From positions 1 to 51,708 of the forward strand of contig NZ_NIJK01000034.1 in assembly GCF_002836975.1 (NCBI RefSeq): DNA of 51,708 nt, given 5' to 3'. The notes beneath the pieces are model-generated. The model saw only the letters and a list, made by a program, of their open reading frames with translations, did no database searches and was not told the DNA's origin. Of the stretch, positions 39,587-51,323 are shown in pieces. A program made the translations under genes and the position numbers. Each line of letters begins with the position of its first letter. Position 1 is the first letter of the stretch. The stretch is from Shewanella indica (GTDB lineage: Bacteria; Pseudomonadota; Gammaproteobacteria; Enterobacterales; Shewanellaceae).

Positions 39587-40472
39587 AATCTAATTCCTCC
39601 TCCATATCGACACCATCTGGCCAGCCATCGTAGACGCGTCTGGCATCAAGTGAAACATTAGTATTCCACTCAAATATAACTATCGTCCCATCCCAGAAAT
39701 TGGGAAGTACGCTAGTACTCACTACCCCACAGCGATTAGAGTAGCATTCGTTCCCTGATATTACTATCAAACAGCCGCCATTTTGAGAAGTCAAATCATT
39801 TGTAAAAGTTAGCCCATATCCGGAGTGCGGTCCAAAGGGTTTGCCAGTTACACCATACTCTGTCGCTATCTGACACGCATTCTCAGAAGCTAGCCTCGAG
39901 CCCAATTGAGCATTCTGAGACAGAGAGCTTCTTATGCCCATTCCACAATCAACTATGCATAGCTGCGCTAAATTCCCACCAGCCCATGACTGACCGATTG
40001 TGACACCAAAAACTTGGTCAACTTCCGTTCTACGAGAGTGAGCACAACTATTCCCTAGCAGCTCAGAGAGCATGATCTGGATTGCATCAATTGTTGCTGG
40101 AGTTACCCCTCTTGTACGGTGAAACATTGACGACAACTCTACTGAAACACCATGCACTTGATCATCGGCGGTGACTCGGCGAGCTTCAGCAAATCGGCCT
40201 CTGGCAGGCGCTCTGCCTATTGATACCGGAGCGGGGCGGTCGAGGACATCCCACAGCCCCATTCGAGCCGCGTATCTCTCCAAGTCTTTGGGCATCGCGA
40301 CATTGACCCCCTCCTGTCTTGCTCTGACAGCTAGACAGGCTATGTGATAGGGCCGAATAAACGTCGGAATCTTTGCTGGCTGGGCGCCAAAGTACAAATC
40401 CAGCTGTGAAATCCACCAGCTAACATCAGTCGCCGAAGTTTTCTCCAATCCAAATACCTCAGTAAAATTCAA
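39567..40472 (-). CDS. GHKL-type ATP-binding protein paired with the STAS-like protein
   Basis: The 301-residue protein has a GHKL (HATPase) domain: N-box SELLGNSCAHS with E137 and N141, G1 box D175-CGMGI and G2 box GPHSGYGL (214-221). This is the ATP site of anti-sigma-factor and histidine kinases. The N-terminal 115 residues are not recognised. No HisKA, receiver or membrane domain is present. The start is a TTG at 40472 with no clear ribosome site, so it may be wrong. It precedes and overlaps the STAS-like gene, as kinase/antagonist pairs do. It may be the sensor or effector half of an uncharacterised island system. Confidence 0.8.
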   Translation of the reverse strand: MNFTEVFGLEKTSATDVSWWISQLDLYFGAQPAKIPTFIRPYHIACLAVRARQEGVNVAMPKDLERYAARMGLWDVLDRPAPVSIGRAPARGRFAEARRVTADDQVHGVSVELSSMFHRTRGVTPATIDAIQIMLSELLGNSCAHSRRTEVDQVFGVTIGQSWAGGNLAQLCIVDCGMGIRSSLSQNAQLGSRLASENACQIATEYGVTGKPFGPHSGYGLTFTNDLTSQNGGCLIVISGNECYSNRCGVVSTSVLPNFWDGTIVIFEWNTNVSLDARRVYDGWPDGVDMEEELDYGDIFN

Positions 40473-40483
40473 GAATAAGAGTC

Positions 40484-40498
40484 GTATCAGGTTGATAC
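40484..40498. promoter_or_regulatory. inverted repeat upstream of the GHKL gene
   Basis: GTATCA, three bases, TGATAC lies 12-26 bases before the GHKL start, between it and the integrase stop. Its position suits an operator or a ribosome-site-blocking hairpin. Confidence 0.4.
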
Positions 40499-40553
40499 CA
40501 TAACACTTTCCACCTACGAGACATAGCTAACTAAAGTAGCAATCTTGTTCCTT

Positions 40554-41972
40554 TTACTGACTTAATAGCACTTTGGGATAATAGGGAAGTGCGTCAACAC
40601 ACACCTTTAACCTATCTAATGGGATCATTGATGTATGGGAATATCCATCATGAATTTGATTACTTCCTCTTGAAGCTTGGTGTCCCACCAGAGCCTTGCT
40701 GATAAATTCATTAGCCCCTCCACTTCTGATTAACGAAATAACCGTATGGCGCAGGGAATGGAGGGATAACTTACTGCCGCAGTCAGTCTGTTTGGGCAAG
40801 CCCAAGGATTCCCATATCTTTGGATAGGCTTTGGTGAGGTACTTGTCCGATATATCAAACAACCTAGACTCTTCTGCTACCAACTCATCAACATATTGTA
40901 AAAGGCCAAGCTTAAGCAAACACTGCGCTATAGGCACCCGCCGTATTGATGACTTAGTCTTACTCTGCCGAATCCTAAAGTACCAAACACCCGTTGAATC
41001 ACATCGACATACGTCCCTTTTTTGCAACCCCAGAACTTCACCGTTTCTCATCCCCGTGTAAGCCATTATAAGCAAAGACCACTTAATGTCTGACCGTGTC
41101 TCTTGGGCTGCATAATCAACCAACTTTTGTGTGGAGGCGATATCCAACGGACCTCGCTCTCCTCCAGTTTTAGGCTTTACTGTACGAGCCTCCATTGGCG
41201 ATTTTTCAAGAGACCCTCGCGAAACTAGCCAATGGAAAAATCCCTGATAAGTCTTTAAAAAATGACTGCTATTTGAAATCTGCTCATCTTTTGGCACCTC
41301 ATTTCTCGTTGCTAGTTGAACCCGCTCACTAATAAGCATTTTGCAATATGGGAGGATGTTTCCTCTTGGCAATTGTTTAGTGACTGTCAGCAATTGATTT
41401 ACTTCTGCCCTATCCAGATTTATATCGTGATTGGGAAACACCTCACAGAGTACATTGAGGTGTCTTTCTCTCTCTTCTAAAGCTTTAGATGTAAGATGTG
41501 AAGTACTCTCTGCCAACCACTTTTCAGCGGCGTCTTTGAGTGAAAAGTTGGCCGCTCTAACGACCTCTTGGGGCTCAGTTGACTCTTCCACACTCGGAAA
41601 CAGATTCTGAAACGCCTCAGACTTAGCCAAACGCTCAAGTTTCTCAACGTCAGTACCATACTCATCTGATTCAAACTTAATCTCGTTACCGGTCCGACGA
41701 TTGAACACAGTAATAAAGTTAATTCTTAAAAATTCTTCGTTCTCTTGCGACATTAGACGAACCTGCAATGACTCAAATTTACCCACCAGCTCAATAGCGA
41801 GCCGCTTAGCCTGCATAGGATGCTTGGTCTTCAAACTCCGCCGTACGATCTGCGGAAAATGGCCGTATTTATGAAGTATTTTCGGGATGCGGTAACAGAA
41901 GTAAAAAACGCCATTCCGGCGGTAGGTAAAAGGGATATGGGGATGTGTTACGTGTTTCGCAGTTTGTTTCAC
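40554..41972 (-). CDS. int: tyrosine recombinase (integrase) of the rnpB island
   Basis: The 472-residue protein has an N-terminal arm-binding segment (IPFTYRRNGVFYFCYRIPK), a core-binding region and a C-terminal catalytic domain. Catalytic residues are R in YTGMRNGEVLGL, the LHSLRH motif, H in ALVGHQ and the Y in HDGYSHTS. It lies 40 bases from attR, as is normal for integrases at their own attachment site. The start is GTG at 41972 with GAGG five bases before it; both are inside a strong hairpin. It reads in the same direction as rnpB, with no terminator between. Confidence 0.92.
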   Translation of the reverse strand: MKQTAKHVTHPHIPFTYRRNGVFYFCYRIPKILHKYGHFPQIVRRSLKTKHPMQAKRLAIELVGKFESLQVRLMSQENEEFLRINFITVFNRRTGNEIKFESDEYGTDVEKLERLAKSEAFQNLFPSVEESTEPQEVVRAANFSLKDAAEKWLAESTSHLTSKALEERERHLNVLCEVFPNHDINLDRAEVNQLLTVTKQLPRGNILPYCKMLISERVQLATRNEVPKDEQISNSSHFLKTYQGFFHWLVSRGSLEKSPMEARTVKPKTGGERGPLDIASTQKLVDYAAQETRSDIKWSLLIMAYTGMRNGEVLGLQKRDVCRCDSTGVWYFRIRQSKTKSSIRRVPIAQCLLKLGLLQYVDELVAEESRLFDISDKYLTKAYPKIWESLGLPKQTDCGSKLSLHSLRHTVISLIRSGGANEFISKALVGHQASRGSNQIHDGYSHTSMIPLDRLKVCVDALPYYPKVLLSQ

Positions 41973-42003
41973 AGGGGCCTCGAAAAGCTCGAGAGCCCCT
42001 GTG
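41970..42003 (-). promoter_or_regulatory. hairpin that masks the integrase ribosome site and start codon
   Basis: On the minus strand CACAGGGGC pairs with GCCCCTGTG, and inside it CTCGA pairs with TCGAG, giving a nearly continuous 14-bp stem with one bulged T and a five-base loop. The GAGG ribosome site and the GTG start of int are in the 3' arm. There is no T-run, so it is not a terminator. Confidence 0.7.
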
Positions 42004-42012
42004 CTACAAGGT

Positions 42013-42381
<369 letters not shown>

Positions 42382-42388
42382 GGCGCGG

Positions 42389-42417
42389 ATTATAGCCCAT
42401 AGCGAGCCTCACACCAA
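42389..42417 (-). promoter_or_regulatory. rnpB promoter
   Basis: On the minus strand TTGGTG (42412-42417) is followed by a 17-base spacer and a perfect TATAAT (42389-42394). The GC-rich stretch CCGCGCC before the start is a typical stable-RNA discriminator. Confidence 0.8.
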
Positions 42418-42426
42418 GGCATTTCC

Positions 42427-43269
42427 TTACCAGCCCAGCTCCAGCCCTTTTTTATAGAGAGCGTTTTTCTTCAACCCATGGATCTGTGCCGCAATGGCGG
42501 CCGCCTTCTTCAGCGGTAATTCATCACAGAGTAGTTTGAGGGTATCCAGCGCCGCGGCGGGCGTTTCGTCGGCTTCTTCACTGACAAAACCGTGCAGCAT
42601 AAGCACGATTTCACCGCGCTGCTGGTTGGCATCGGCTTCTACCTGCGCCAGCACTTCGGCCGTGGTGCCGCAGAGGAAGGTTTCAAAGGTCTTGGTCAGT
42701 TCCCGCGCCATCACCATCTGCCTATCCGGCCCCAGGACCGCCACCAGCGACTTGAGGCTGGGCAGAATTCTGTGCGGTGACTCATAGAAAATCAGGGTGC
42801 GCGGGTCTTCCCTAAGCGCCAGCAGTTTATCCTGGCGCCCTTTGTCTTTGGCCGGCAAAAAGCCTTCAAACGAGAAGCGATCCGAGGGCAAGCCAGATGC
42901 CGACAACGCGGCAATGGCAGCGCAGGGGCCGGGCAGCGGGATCACCGGATAACCGGCGGCGCGCACATGGGATACCAGGTGATAGCCGGGATCGGAAATC
43001 AGCGGCGTACCGGCATCGCTGATCAGCGCAATGGCTTCACCTTCGCCGAGGCGTTCGACAATCCACTGCGCCCGGGCACGTTCATTGTGGTCATGCAGCG
43101 CTGTCGTGCGGGTGTCTATGCCGAAGTGACTCAGCAATTTACCGCTGTGGCGTGTGTCTTCACAGGCGATCAAAGCCACCCGATTCAGTACTTCCAGAGC
43201 CCTGGGGCTCAAGTCCCCCAGGTTGCCTATGGGAGTGGGAACTATATACAGCGCGACCGACAGGTCCAT
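42427..43269 (-). CDS. rsmI: 16S rRNA 2'-O-methyltransferase RsmI
   Basis: RsmI methylates the ribose of C1402 in 16S rRNA. The 280-residue protein has the family motifs [21 protein letters not shown] at the start, AYED-equivalent [26 protein letters not shown] and [17 protein letters not shown]. coli RsmI is 286 residues. The ATG at 43269 was chosen because GAGG lies five bases before it; the frame is open to 43311. It is divergent from lpoA, as in E. coli, and followed by rnpB. Confidence 0.95.
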   Translation of the reverse strand: MDLSVALYIVPTPIGNLGDLSPRALEVLNRVALIACEDTRHSGKLLSHFGIDTRTTALHDHNERARAQWIVERLGEGEAIALISDAGTPLISDPGYHLVSHVRAAGYPVIPLPGPCAAIAALSASGLPSDRFSFEGFLPAKDKGRQDKLLALREDPRTLIFYESPHRILPSLKSLVAVLGPDRQMVMARELTKTFETFLCGTTAEVLAQVEADANQQRGEIVLMLHGFVSEEADETPAAALDTLKLLCDELPLKKAAAIAAQIHGLKKNALYKKGLELGW

Positions 43270-43357
43270 AACTACCTCGGAGATGAAAGTGCCGAGACTT
43301 TCGTCAGGCACAATAGAAGGTTAAACTAGAGCCAGCATCTTACCAGAGTGAAGCCCT

Positions 43358-45187
43358 GTGTTAAAAAGCCTGAATAGAGTTAAATACATTTCTGCTGCGA
43401 TTCTGCTTGCCAGCCTGTGGGGCTGTGGCAGCACACCATCGGCAGACAAAGAACAGCTGGCCGTCGTTTCTCTGGTCAGCGCCCCGCAAGCCCCGGCCGA
43501 GTATTTGGCATTTGCCGCCAAGGCGCCCAACAAGGAAAACCGCGAGCGTTATCTGCTGTTGGCCGCCAATGCTTACCTCAAGCAAGGGGATACAGATGCC
43601 GCTGCAGATATTCTGCGTTCAATGCAGGCCGGGCTGAGCCCGGTGGATGAAATCCAGGCCGAGCACCGCTTTCTCAGCGCCCGCCTGCAAGAGCTGACCG
43701 GCAAGAGTGCCGAAGCGCTGAACACCTTGAATTATCCCGGTAATTGGCAACTACCCGATTGGCAATGGGCCAGTTATCACCAGGCCCGTGCCCGGCTGTT
43801 TGCTGCCAACCAGCAACCCGTGGAGCAAGTGCGTGAGCTGAGTCAGCTCAGTCAGTATCTGCCGGTAAAGGCAACCGGCGAGGTTAACGACCAGATCTGG
43901 CAATTGCTCAAGCCACTGCAGGAAGAAACCCTGCTGAGTTTTGCCGCGCAAGAGAGCGATGCCGTATTTACTGGTTGGCTACAGCTGGCTTATCTGGCCA
44001 AGCACTACGCGGTGGATCCCTCAAGCCTGATTCGACAGTTGAGTGATTGGCAGAAACGTAATCCTTATCATCCCGCCGCGGTGCAGTTGCCTTCGGATCT
44101 GCAACTGGCGCTCAGCGCCAAGCCTTACAGACCGAGCAATATCGCCGTGCTGCTGCCACTTTCGGGCCCAAGAGCCGGGGTCGCCAATACAGTGCGTCAG
44201 GGCATACTGGCCAGTTATCTGAGTGAACCGGACAGCAATGTCAGCCTTAACTTCTTCGACACGGCCCAAGGTGCCGATAAGGCCTATCAGCAAGCGCTGC
44301 AGAGCGGCGCCGAATTTGTGATTGGCCCACTGCTGCAAAACGAAGTGGAACAGGTGATGGCGGCCCAGCAAGCTGCCGGGGCAAACACGCCGCCACAACT
44401 GTTTCTCAACCAAATAGATAAGCTGGCGCCGCAACAGAATAAGTACTACTTTGCCCTGTCTCCCACTCAGGAAGCGAGCGATGCTGCCAGACGCATGTAT
44501 CAGGATGGCATACAAGTGCCACTGCTGCTTGCCAGCAATGATGCAGTGGGGCAACGTATGGCCCAGAGCTTTAAACAAACCTGGATGGAACTGACCGACA
44601 GTGATGCCGAAGTCCACTTCTATGACAACGGCGACAAGATGCGCGAAACCGTGGAAAGCGCCCTCGGCGTAACGGACAGCAAGGCGCGGATCCAGGCCAT
44701 CAAGGCACTGCTCGGCAGCAAGGTGAAGGCCGACTTCCGCTCCCGTACCGATATCGATGCCATCTATATGATCTCCGGCATTCAGGACTTACCACTGCTT
44801 AAACCCTTTATCGATGTCAATTTCAGTGTCTTTGCCGAGCAGGTGCCACTGTATACCAGCAGCCGCGCCCGTCAGGAAGACAATGCCAAGCAAACCGCGA
44901 TTGAACTGAACAATATCACCATCAGTGATATCCCCTGGTTACTGCAGCCCAGTGAAGAAACCGAGGTGGTCAATAAGTTGTGGCCCACCTGGGGCAACGC
45001 CCAAAAACGCCTGTATGTGATGGGCTATGATGCCCTGCAGCTGGTCAATCGTCTGGCTCAGATGCATGCCTTCCCCGGATATCAGTACAATGGCCGCAGC
45101 GGCCAGTTGACGGTGAGCCCGGATGGGGTGATTGATCGTCAACTCAGTTGGGCCAAATACCAACGTGGCGTTTTACGGCCACTGTAA
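43358..45187 (+). CDS. lpoA: outer membrane lipoprotein activator of PBP1a
   Basis: LpoA is anchored in the outer membrane and activates the peptidoglycan synthase PBP1a. The 609-residue precursor has a lipobox LWGC (C23). A TPR-like region (about 45-240) is followed by a periplasmic-binding-like domain from [21 protein letters not shown] (about 263). It is shorter than E. coli LpoA (678). The start is GTG at 43358, upstream of the lipoprotein signal. It leads the lpoA-yraN-diaA-dolP run. Confidence 0.95.
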   Translation: MLKSLNRVKYISAAILLASLWGCGSTPSADKEQLAVVSLVSAPQAPAEYLAFAAKAPNKENRERYLLLAANAYLKQGDTDAAADILRSMQAGLSPVDEIQAEHRFLSARLQELTGKSAEALNTLNYPGNWQLPDWQWASYHQARARLFAANQQPVEQVRELSQLSQYLPVKATGEVNDQIWQLLKPLQEETLLSFAAQESDAVFTGWLQLAYLAKHYAVDPSSLIRQLSDWQKRNPYHPAAVQLPSDLQLALSAKPYRPSNIAVLLPLSGPRAGVANTVRQGILASYLSEPDSNVSLNFFDTAQGADKAYQQALQSGAEFVIGPLLQNEVEQVMAAQQAAGANTPPQLFLNQIDKLAPQQNKYYFALSPTQEASDAARRMYQDGIQVPLLLASNDAVGQRMAQSFKQTWMELTDSDAEVHFYDNGDKMRETVESALGVTDSKARIQAIKALLGSKVKADFRSRTDIDAIYMISGIQDLPLLKPFIDVNFSVFAEQVPLYTSSRARQEDNAKQTAIELNNITISDIPWLLQPSEETEVVNKLWPTWGNAQKRLYVMGYDALQLVNRLAQMHAFPGYQYNGRSGQLTVSPDGVIDRQLSWAKYQRGVLRPL

Positions 45188-45195
45188 GCCGGCAT

Positions 45196-45522
45196 ATGGA
45201 TCTGGGACAGGAAGGCGAGCGTCTGGCCCGCCGTTATCTGGAACAACAGGGCCTGACCTTTGTCGAACAGAATGTGCGCTACAGTTTCGGCGAACTGGAC
45301 TTGGTGATGAAACAGGGCAGCCAATGGGTGTTTGTTGAGGTAAAATACCGCTCACCCAGCCGATTCGGTGGCGCTTTGCAGTCATTGAGCCAGGCTCAGA
45401 TAGCCAGGCTTCGCAAGGCCGCCAGTCAGTATCTGCAGCAACACAGGATCAATGCTCCCTGTCGCTTCGATCTACTGGCCATTGATGGCGGCAAGGTGAA
45501 ATGGCTGCAAGACGCTTTTTAG
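45196..45522 (+). CDS. yraN: YraN family (UPF0102) nuclease-like protein
   Basis: The 108-residue protein has the endonuclease-like fold of UPF0102: [49 protein letters not shown]. The E-LD-EVK residues are the PD-(D/E)XK signature. Its role is unproven; it is related to Holliday-junction resolvase folds. The ATG at 45196 fits the family and is 8 bases after the lpoA stop. Confidence 0.92.
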   Translation: MDLGQEGERLARRYLEQQGLTFVEQNVRYSFGELDLVMKQGSQWVFVEVKYRSPSRFGGALQSLSQAQIARLRKAASQYLQQHRINAPCRFDLLAIDGGKVKWLQDAF

Positions 45523-45591
45523 TAAACGCTTAACCCGAAACAAATTTACACTTTTATGCCTGAAAAAAGCCACCGGCCTATGGCATGATAG

Positions 45592-46778
<1,187 letters not shown>

Positions 46779-46803
46779 CAGCCAAATCCCTCGTCTATGC
46801 AAA

Positions 46804-46828
46804 CAAGAGCCGGTTATACCGGCTCTTG
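46804..46828. terminator. bidirectional terminator between dolP and the EamA gene
   Basis: CAAGAGCCGGT (46804-46814) pairs with ACCGGCTCTTG (46818-46828) around TAT. The stop codon of the convergent EamA gene lies in the hairpin. T residues follow on both sides but are short. Confidence 0.75.
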
Positions 46829-47689
46829 TGCTTTCAGTTCACGGGTTTTCATCAGCTTGGCAATGGCAGGCAGGCACAAGGTTGGCAGCACCACCAATGC
46901 GGCCCCAACCCAACTCAGGGTATCCAGCCACTCATCGAACAGCAGCCAACCCAGGAAGACGATAAAGATCAGTCCACTATATTCAGCCACGGCAATTTCA
47001 CTGGCCTTGGCCCTGCGATAAGCCAGAACACAGAACCAGTGATACGCCAGCAGGAAAGCATTGGATAACAACGCCACCCCAAGTAGTTGCCAACTGAGCC
47101 CGGCCAATTGCTGCGACAGTGCCACCAACAGAGTCAGCGGTAGACTCAGCAGGTTGTAACAGAGCAAAGTCAGGCTGGCGGCCTCAGTACTGGGCAGCTT
47201 TCGCAGACTCATCTGGTTCAAGGAGAAGGTAAAGGCCGAAACCAACACAGCGATACCGGCAAGTTCCAGCTCACTGGGTTTTAGGATCAACAAGATACCG
47301 ACAAATCCCAGCGCGGCAATACCCCACTGCAACGGCGTGATCTTTTCCTTCAAAAATACGGCGCCGAGCACCATTATCATCAATGGCGCCGAATAGAATA
47401 GCGAGCTGACAGTCGCCAAGGGCAGCGCCATCAGGCCAATAATCAAAAAGAGCGCGCCAACAGCTCCTGTGTTGGCACGCCAAAGGTGGAGCTTAAAATG
47501 AGAGGTGCCCGGGCGACCGGCCTTGATCCATAAAGGCAGCAACATAAGTACCGCCGTTACCTGGCGCACCAGCAGAAAGGTCGCCGCATTGGCATCATCC
47601 GGCAACCATTTGACCGACACATCATAAAATGCACTGAAGAGATTTCCTACGGTCAATAAAATCAAACCGATAGCTACGGTTCTCTGCAT
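46814..47689 (-). CDS. EamA/DMT family transporter
   Basis: The 291-residue protein has about ten transmembrane helices in two EamA repeats, with the internal motif LFYSAPLMIMVLGAVFLKEKITPLQWGIAALGFVGILLIL at the end of the first repeat. It probably exports a small metabolite or amino acid; the substrate cannot be told. It is divergent from a GcvA-like regulator 123 bases away, which may control it. Confidence 0.88.
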   Translation of the reverse strand: MQRTVAIGLILLTVGNLFSAFYDVSVKWLPDDANAATFLLVRQVTAVLMLLPLWIKAGRPGTSHFKLHLWRANTGAVGALFLIIGLMALPLATVSSLFYSAPLMIMVLGAVFLKEKITPLQWGIAALGFVGILLILKPSELELAGIAVLVSAFTFSLNQMSLRKLPSTEAASLTLLCYNLLSLPLTLLVALSQQLAGLSWQLLGVALLSNAFLLAYHWFCVLAYRRAKASEIAVAEYSGLIFIVFLGWLLFDEWLDTLSWVGAALVVLPTLCLPAIAKLMKTRELKAQEPV

Positions 47690-47811
47690 CTTGGTTACCC
47701 TGAACGACTCTCAATCGGCGGCATCATATCCGGGTTAAAAACCAAATTGAAATGATGTTTTTTACCTATAAATGAATTAAATTCATACTAAATATCAAAA
47801 CAGAGTCGCCA

Positions 47812-48702
47812 ATGCGAAAACTTCCCCCTTTGAGAGCGCTGCAGGTGTTCGAAGCGGCAGCACGCCAGAGCCATTTTTCCCGCGCTGCCGAAGAGCTTTG
47901 TATCACCCAGAGCGCCGTATCCCACCAGGTCAGGTTGTTAGAGGAACACTTTGACGAGCCTCTGTTTCTGCGTCAGGGGCGCAGCCTTAAACTGTCACCC
48001 AAGGGGGAGATCCTCTACGAAGAACTGGAGCGAATATTCAACGAACTGGCTGACCTTGGCCGCTTGTTCGGCGAGCCCAATCGTGAGCTGAAACTGGCGG
48101 TTTACAGCTCTTTTGCGGTTAAATGGTTGATCCCCAGACTCAGCGACTTTCGCCGCCGTCACCCCGAGGTACAGATAAGGCTGGAGATGGTGGCCCAAGA
48201 TCCCGAGCTCAGCGACAGTGTAGCCGATCTCTTTATCAGCGGAGGTCTCAAACGACGGGGATACTGGCAGACTGTGCTGCACAAGGAACGGCTTATTCCG
48301 GTTTGTAGCCCACAGTTACCGCCCAGAGCCGGACAAATAACGATTCAGAGTCTGCAGCAGTATCCACTGTTGACCGTGGATGAAGGCCCACTGGGACTGG
48401 ACTGGAACCGCTGGGCCGAGGCCAACGCCGTAACTCTGACCCCCAATCACAGGCAGCATATTTTCAGCCATGTGTTGATGGCCATAGAAGCGGCTATTGC
48501 CGGTCAAGGCATAGCACTGGCGTCAGACTTTATGGTGGAGGATGATATTGCCAGCGGCCGTTTGATAGAAGCTGAACTGCCGGACGTGCACACAGGGTTT
48601 GAATTCACTTTTTGCTGTAAAGAGCGGCGCCTCAAAGAGCCTGCCATTGCGGCCTTTGCCGATTGGCTGATGTTGATGGCAAGCCAGCCGCAACCGCAGT
48701 AA
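47812..48702 (+). CDS. LysR-family regulator, GcvA-like
   Basis: The 296-residue protein has the N-terminal motif LPPLRALQVFEAAARQSHFSRAAEELCITQSAVSHQVRLLEEH, identical in pattern to GcvA, and a substrate-binding domain starting near residue 90. Many GcvA-like regulators do not control glycine cleavage, so the name is not applied. It is divergent from the EamA transporter gene, the usual place of its target. Confidence 0.9.
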   Translation: MRKLPPLRALQVFEAAARQSHFSRAAEELCITQSAVSHQVRLLEEHFDEPLFLRQGRSLKLSPKGEILYEELERIFNELADLGRLFGEPNRELKLAVYSSFAVKWLIPRLSDFRRRHPEVQIRLEMVAQDPELSDSVADLFISGGLKRRGYWQTVLHKERLIPVCSPQLPPRAGQITIQSLQQYPLLTVDEGPLGLDWNRWAEANAVTLTPNHRQHIFSHVLMAIEAAIAGQGIALASDFMVEDDIASGRLIEAELPDVHTGFEFTFCCKERRLKEPAIAAFADWLMLMASQPQPQ

Positions 48703-48716
48703 CTCGAACGCAGCCA

Positions 48717-48743
48717 CAAAAAAGCCGACCTTGTAGGTCGGCT
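48717..48743 (-). terminator. terminator of the rpe-gph-trpS operon
   Basis: AGCCGACC (48723-48730) pairs with GGTCGGCT (48736-48743). On the minus strand the stem is followed by six T residues. Confidence 0.85.
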
Positions 48744-48759
48744 CTCAAGATTGGCGGAA

Positions 48760-49764
48760 TTACACCAGCAAACCTATCTTCTCATAGACTTTCTTCACTG
48801 TGACTTCGGCGCGGGCCTGGGCCTTTTCGGCGCCCTGCTTCATCACAGACTCCAGGAAGGCTCTGTCTTCGCGGAACTCACGGAAGCGTTGTTGCAGTGG
48901 CTCCAACATACCAACCACGGCTTCACCGGCAGCCACTTTCAAATGGCCATACATCTTGCCTTCAAACTCGGCTTCCAGTTCGGCTATGCTCTGGCCTGTC
49001 ACCCCGGACATCAGGCTCAGCAGATTGGACACCCCAGGCTTGTTGTCTATATCGAAACGCACCACAGGTGGCTCGTCACTGTCGGTCATCGCCTTTTTCA
49101 ACTTCTTCATCACCGCCTTGGGATCTTCCAGCAGGCCGATGACATTGTTGCGGTTGTCATCTGACTTGGACATCTTCTTGGTGGGATCCTGCAGCGACAT
49201 CACCTTGGCACCCAGCTCAGGGATAAAAGGCTCAGGCACAGTGAAGGTGTCACCATAAGCGTTATTGAAGCGGGTGGCGATATCCCGGGTCAATTCCAGA
49301 TGCTGTTTCTGATCCTGACCGACAGGGATCTCATTGGCCTGGTACAGCAGGATATCGGCCGCCATCAGCACAGGATAACCAAACAACCCGACGTTGATAT
49401 TGTTGGCGTGCTTTTGCGACTTATCCTTAAACTGAGTCATGCGGCTCAGCTCACCCATCTGGGTATAACAGTTCAGTACCCACCCCAGTTGAGTGTGCTG
49501 CGGCACCTGTGACTGAATGAATACTGTACTCTTCTTAGGATCAACACCACAGGCAAGGTACAGCGCCAATGTGTCCAGGCAAGCTTCACGCAAGGCATTG
49601 GGATCCTGACGCACAGTGATGGCATGCAGATCCACCACACAATAGAGGCAATCATGGCTGTCCTGCATGGCTACCCACTGACGCAGGGCACCCATGTAGT
49701 TACCTATGGTCAACTCGCCTGAGGGCTGGGCACCGCTCAATACTATGGGTTTGGGACTGCTCAT
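48760..49764 (-). CDS. trpS: tryptophanyl-tRNA synthetase
   Basis: TrpS charges tRNA-Trp with tryptophan. The 334-residue protein, the same length as in E. coli, has the class I motifs [12 protein letters not shown] near residue 17 (HIGH equivalent) and KMSKS near 195. The ATG at 49764 ([13 protein letters not shown]) was preferred to 49773 because the family starts there; an overlapping start at 49773 gives TAATG with the gph stop. It is the last gene of rpe-gph-trpS. Confidence 0.95.
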   Translation of the reverse strand: MSSPKPIVLSGAQPSGELTIGNYMGALRQWVAMQDSHDCLYCVVDLHAITVRQDPNALREACLDTLALYLACGVDPKKSTVFIQSQVPQHTQLGWVLNCYTQMGELSRMTQFKDKSQKHANNINVGLFGYPVLMAADILLYQANEIPVGQDQKQHLELTRDIATRFNNAYGDTFTVPEPFIPELGAKVMSLQDPTKKMSKSDDNRNNVIGLLEDPKAVMKKLKKAMTDSDEPPVVRFDIDNKPGVSNLLSLMSGVTGQSIAELEAEFEGKMYGHLKVAAGEAVVGMLEPLQQRFREFREDRAFLESVMKQGAEKAQARAEVTVKKVYEKIGLLV

Positions 49765-49772
49765 GAATTTCA

Positions 49773-50459
49773 TTACTCCGATTGCTGTGGCGGTAAATGC
49801 GCCAAAATTTGCTCAAAATGATCGCATACGGCATCTGGGCCGCAAAGCCCAATATCTTCACCGTAGTTGTAGCCATAGGTCAAGCCGATTGAGGCAATAC
49901 CTGCAGCTTTCGCCGCCAGAACGTCGTTACGGGAATCACCCACCATCAACATCTGCTGAGGCTGCAACTGCCATTTCTCCAGCAGATGAGTCAGCGGCAA
50001 GGGATCCGGTTTCATCTTAGAGAGAGAATCGCCGCCGAGAATTTCACTGAAAAATAACTCAATACCAAAAGCCTGCAATAAAGGGATAGTAAAGCGATAA
50101 GGCTTGTTGGTAACCACCGCCAACTTAAAACCTCTTTGCTGCAGGGTTCTAAGCACAGACTCAACTCCGGGATACAGCTTGCTGTAACGCTCAAGGCAAG
50201 CTTCATAATGCTTCATAAATACCGGCATGGCATCGGCCATGACAGAGGCATCCGGTTCAGCCCCCAGGCTAAAGGTCAGCGCGCGGCGCATCAACATTTC
50301 TGTGCCGTTGCCAACCCAGCTGCGTACCTGATCTTCAGTGCAACTTCTAAGCCCCAGATCGGCAAGCGTCGCTTGGGTCGCGGCGGCCAAGTCCGGCACA
50401 CTATCAACCAGAGTGCCATCCAGATCAAAGGCGATCGCGCTGATACTGCTTGCGATCAT
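49773..50459 (-). CDS. gph: phosphoglycolate phosphatase
   Basis: Gph removes phosphate from 2-phosphoglycolate, a product of DNA repair. The 228-residue HAD enzyme has motif [11 protein letters not shown] (D12, D14 region), motif II VVTNKP, motif III lysine in the LSKMKPDP loop, and motif [13 protein letters not shown]. Three bases separate it from rpe, and trpS overlaps its end, in the order found in E. coli. Confidence 0.94.
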   Translation of the reverse strand: MIASSISAIAFDLDGTLVDSVPDLAAATQATLADLGLRSCTEDQVRSWVGNGTEMLMRRALTFSLGAEPDASVMADAMPVFMKHYEACLERYSKLYPGVESVLRTLQQRGFKLAVVTNKPYRFTIPLLQAFGIELFFSEILGGDSLSKMKPDPLPLTHLLEKWQLQPQQMLMVGDSRNDVLAAKAAGIASIGLTYGYNYGEDIGLCGPDAVCDHFEQILAHLPPQQSE

Positions 50460-50462
50460 AAC

Positions 50463-51131
50463 TTACACTCCCGCCAGTTCACTGCGCATTTGGTCGATAA
50501 CCGCCTTATAGTCAGGCTGGCTAAAGATGGCTGAACCGGCAACAAACATGTCGGCACCGGCGGCGGCAATTTCGGCTATATTGTCCACCTTAACGCCCCC
50601 GTCGACCTCCAGGCGGATATCGCGGCCACTCTCATCGATACGGCGGCGTACTTCGGCCAGTTTATCCAGTGTCGATGGAATAAATGACTGACCACCAAAC
50701 CCAGGGTTAACCGACATCAGCAAAATCACATCCAGCTTATCCATCACATAGTCCAGGTAGTGCAATGGCGTGGCAGGGTTGAATACCAAGCCGGCCTTGC
50801 AGCCGTGGTCACGGATGAGCTGCACTGTGCGGTCCACATGCTCGCTGGCTTCCGGATGGAAAGTGATAATAGAAGCCCCCGCCTTGGCAAAATCAGGCAC
50901 TATGCGGTCGACCGGCTTCACCATCAGGTGCACATCGATTTCGGCGGTAATACCATAGTCACGCAAAGCTTTGCAGACCATGGGGCCTATGGTCAGGTTA
51001 GGTACATAATGGTTGTCCATCACATCGAAGTGAACCACGTCGGCCCCCGCATCCAATACGGCTTTAACATCATCACCCAGGCGGGCGAAATCGGCAGACA
51101 GAATGGAAGGAGCAATAAGATATGGGCGCAT
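50463..51131 (-). CDS. rpe: ribulose-phosphate 3-epimerase
   Basis: Rpe interconverts ribulose-5-phosphate and xylulose-5-phosphate in the pentose phosphate pathway. The 222-residue TIM barrel shows [21 protein letters not shown] at the start, the metal-binding [28 protein letters not shown] and [11 protein letters not shown]. In E. coli dam lies upstream; here a divergent pair of unknown genes occupies that side, so the operon has its own promoter. Confidence 0.96.
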   Translation of the reverse strand: MRPYLIAPSILSADFARLGDDVKAVLDAGADVVHFDVMDNHYVPNLTIGPMVCKALRDYGITAEIDVHLMVKPVDRIVPDFAKAGASIITFHPEASEHVDRTVQLIRDHGCKAGLVFNPATPLHYLDYVMDKLDVILLMSVNPGFGGQSFIPSTLDKLAEVRRRIDESGRDIRLEVDGGVKVDNIAEIAAAGADMFVAGSAIFSQPDYKAVIDQMRSELAGV

Positions 51132-51264
51132 AGCAATCTCACAGGATGTTTAAGAAGTCGCCTATTTTACCCGCCAAGGCGCTCAGGCTCTATAGCCTGG
51201 CGCCCATTTCTGCCGTTGAAAAGCATCATAAGTTGGAATAAGGTTGTTACTTGGTAAAAAGCTG

Positions 51265-51292
51265 TTCAATTTATCAACGGCTTTGTTATAAT
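51265..51292 (+). promoter_or_regulatory. promoter of the last plus-strand genes
   Basis: TTCAAT (51265-51270), a 16-base spacer and a perfect TATAAT (51287-51292) lie 31 bases before the ATG of the unknown gene. Confidence 0.6.
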
Positions 51293-51323
51293 CGACCAAC
51301 GTCACATTTGGGAATGGAACAGG

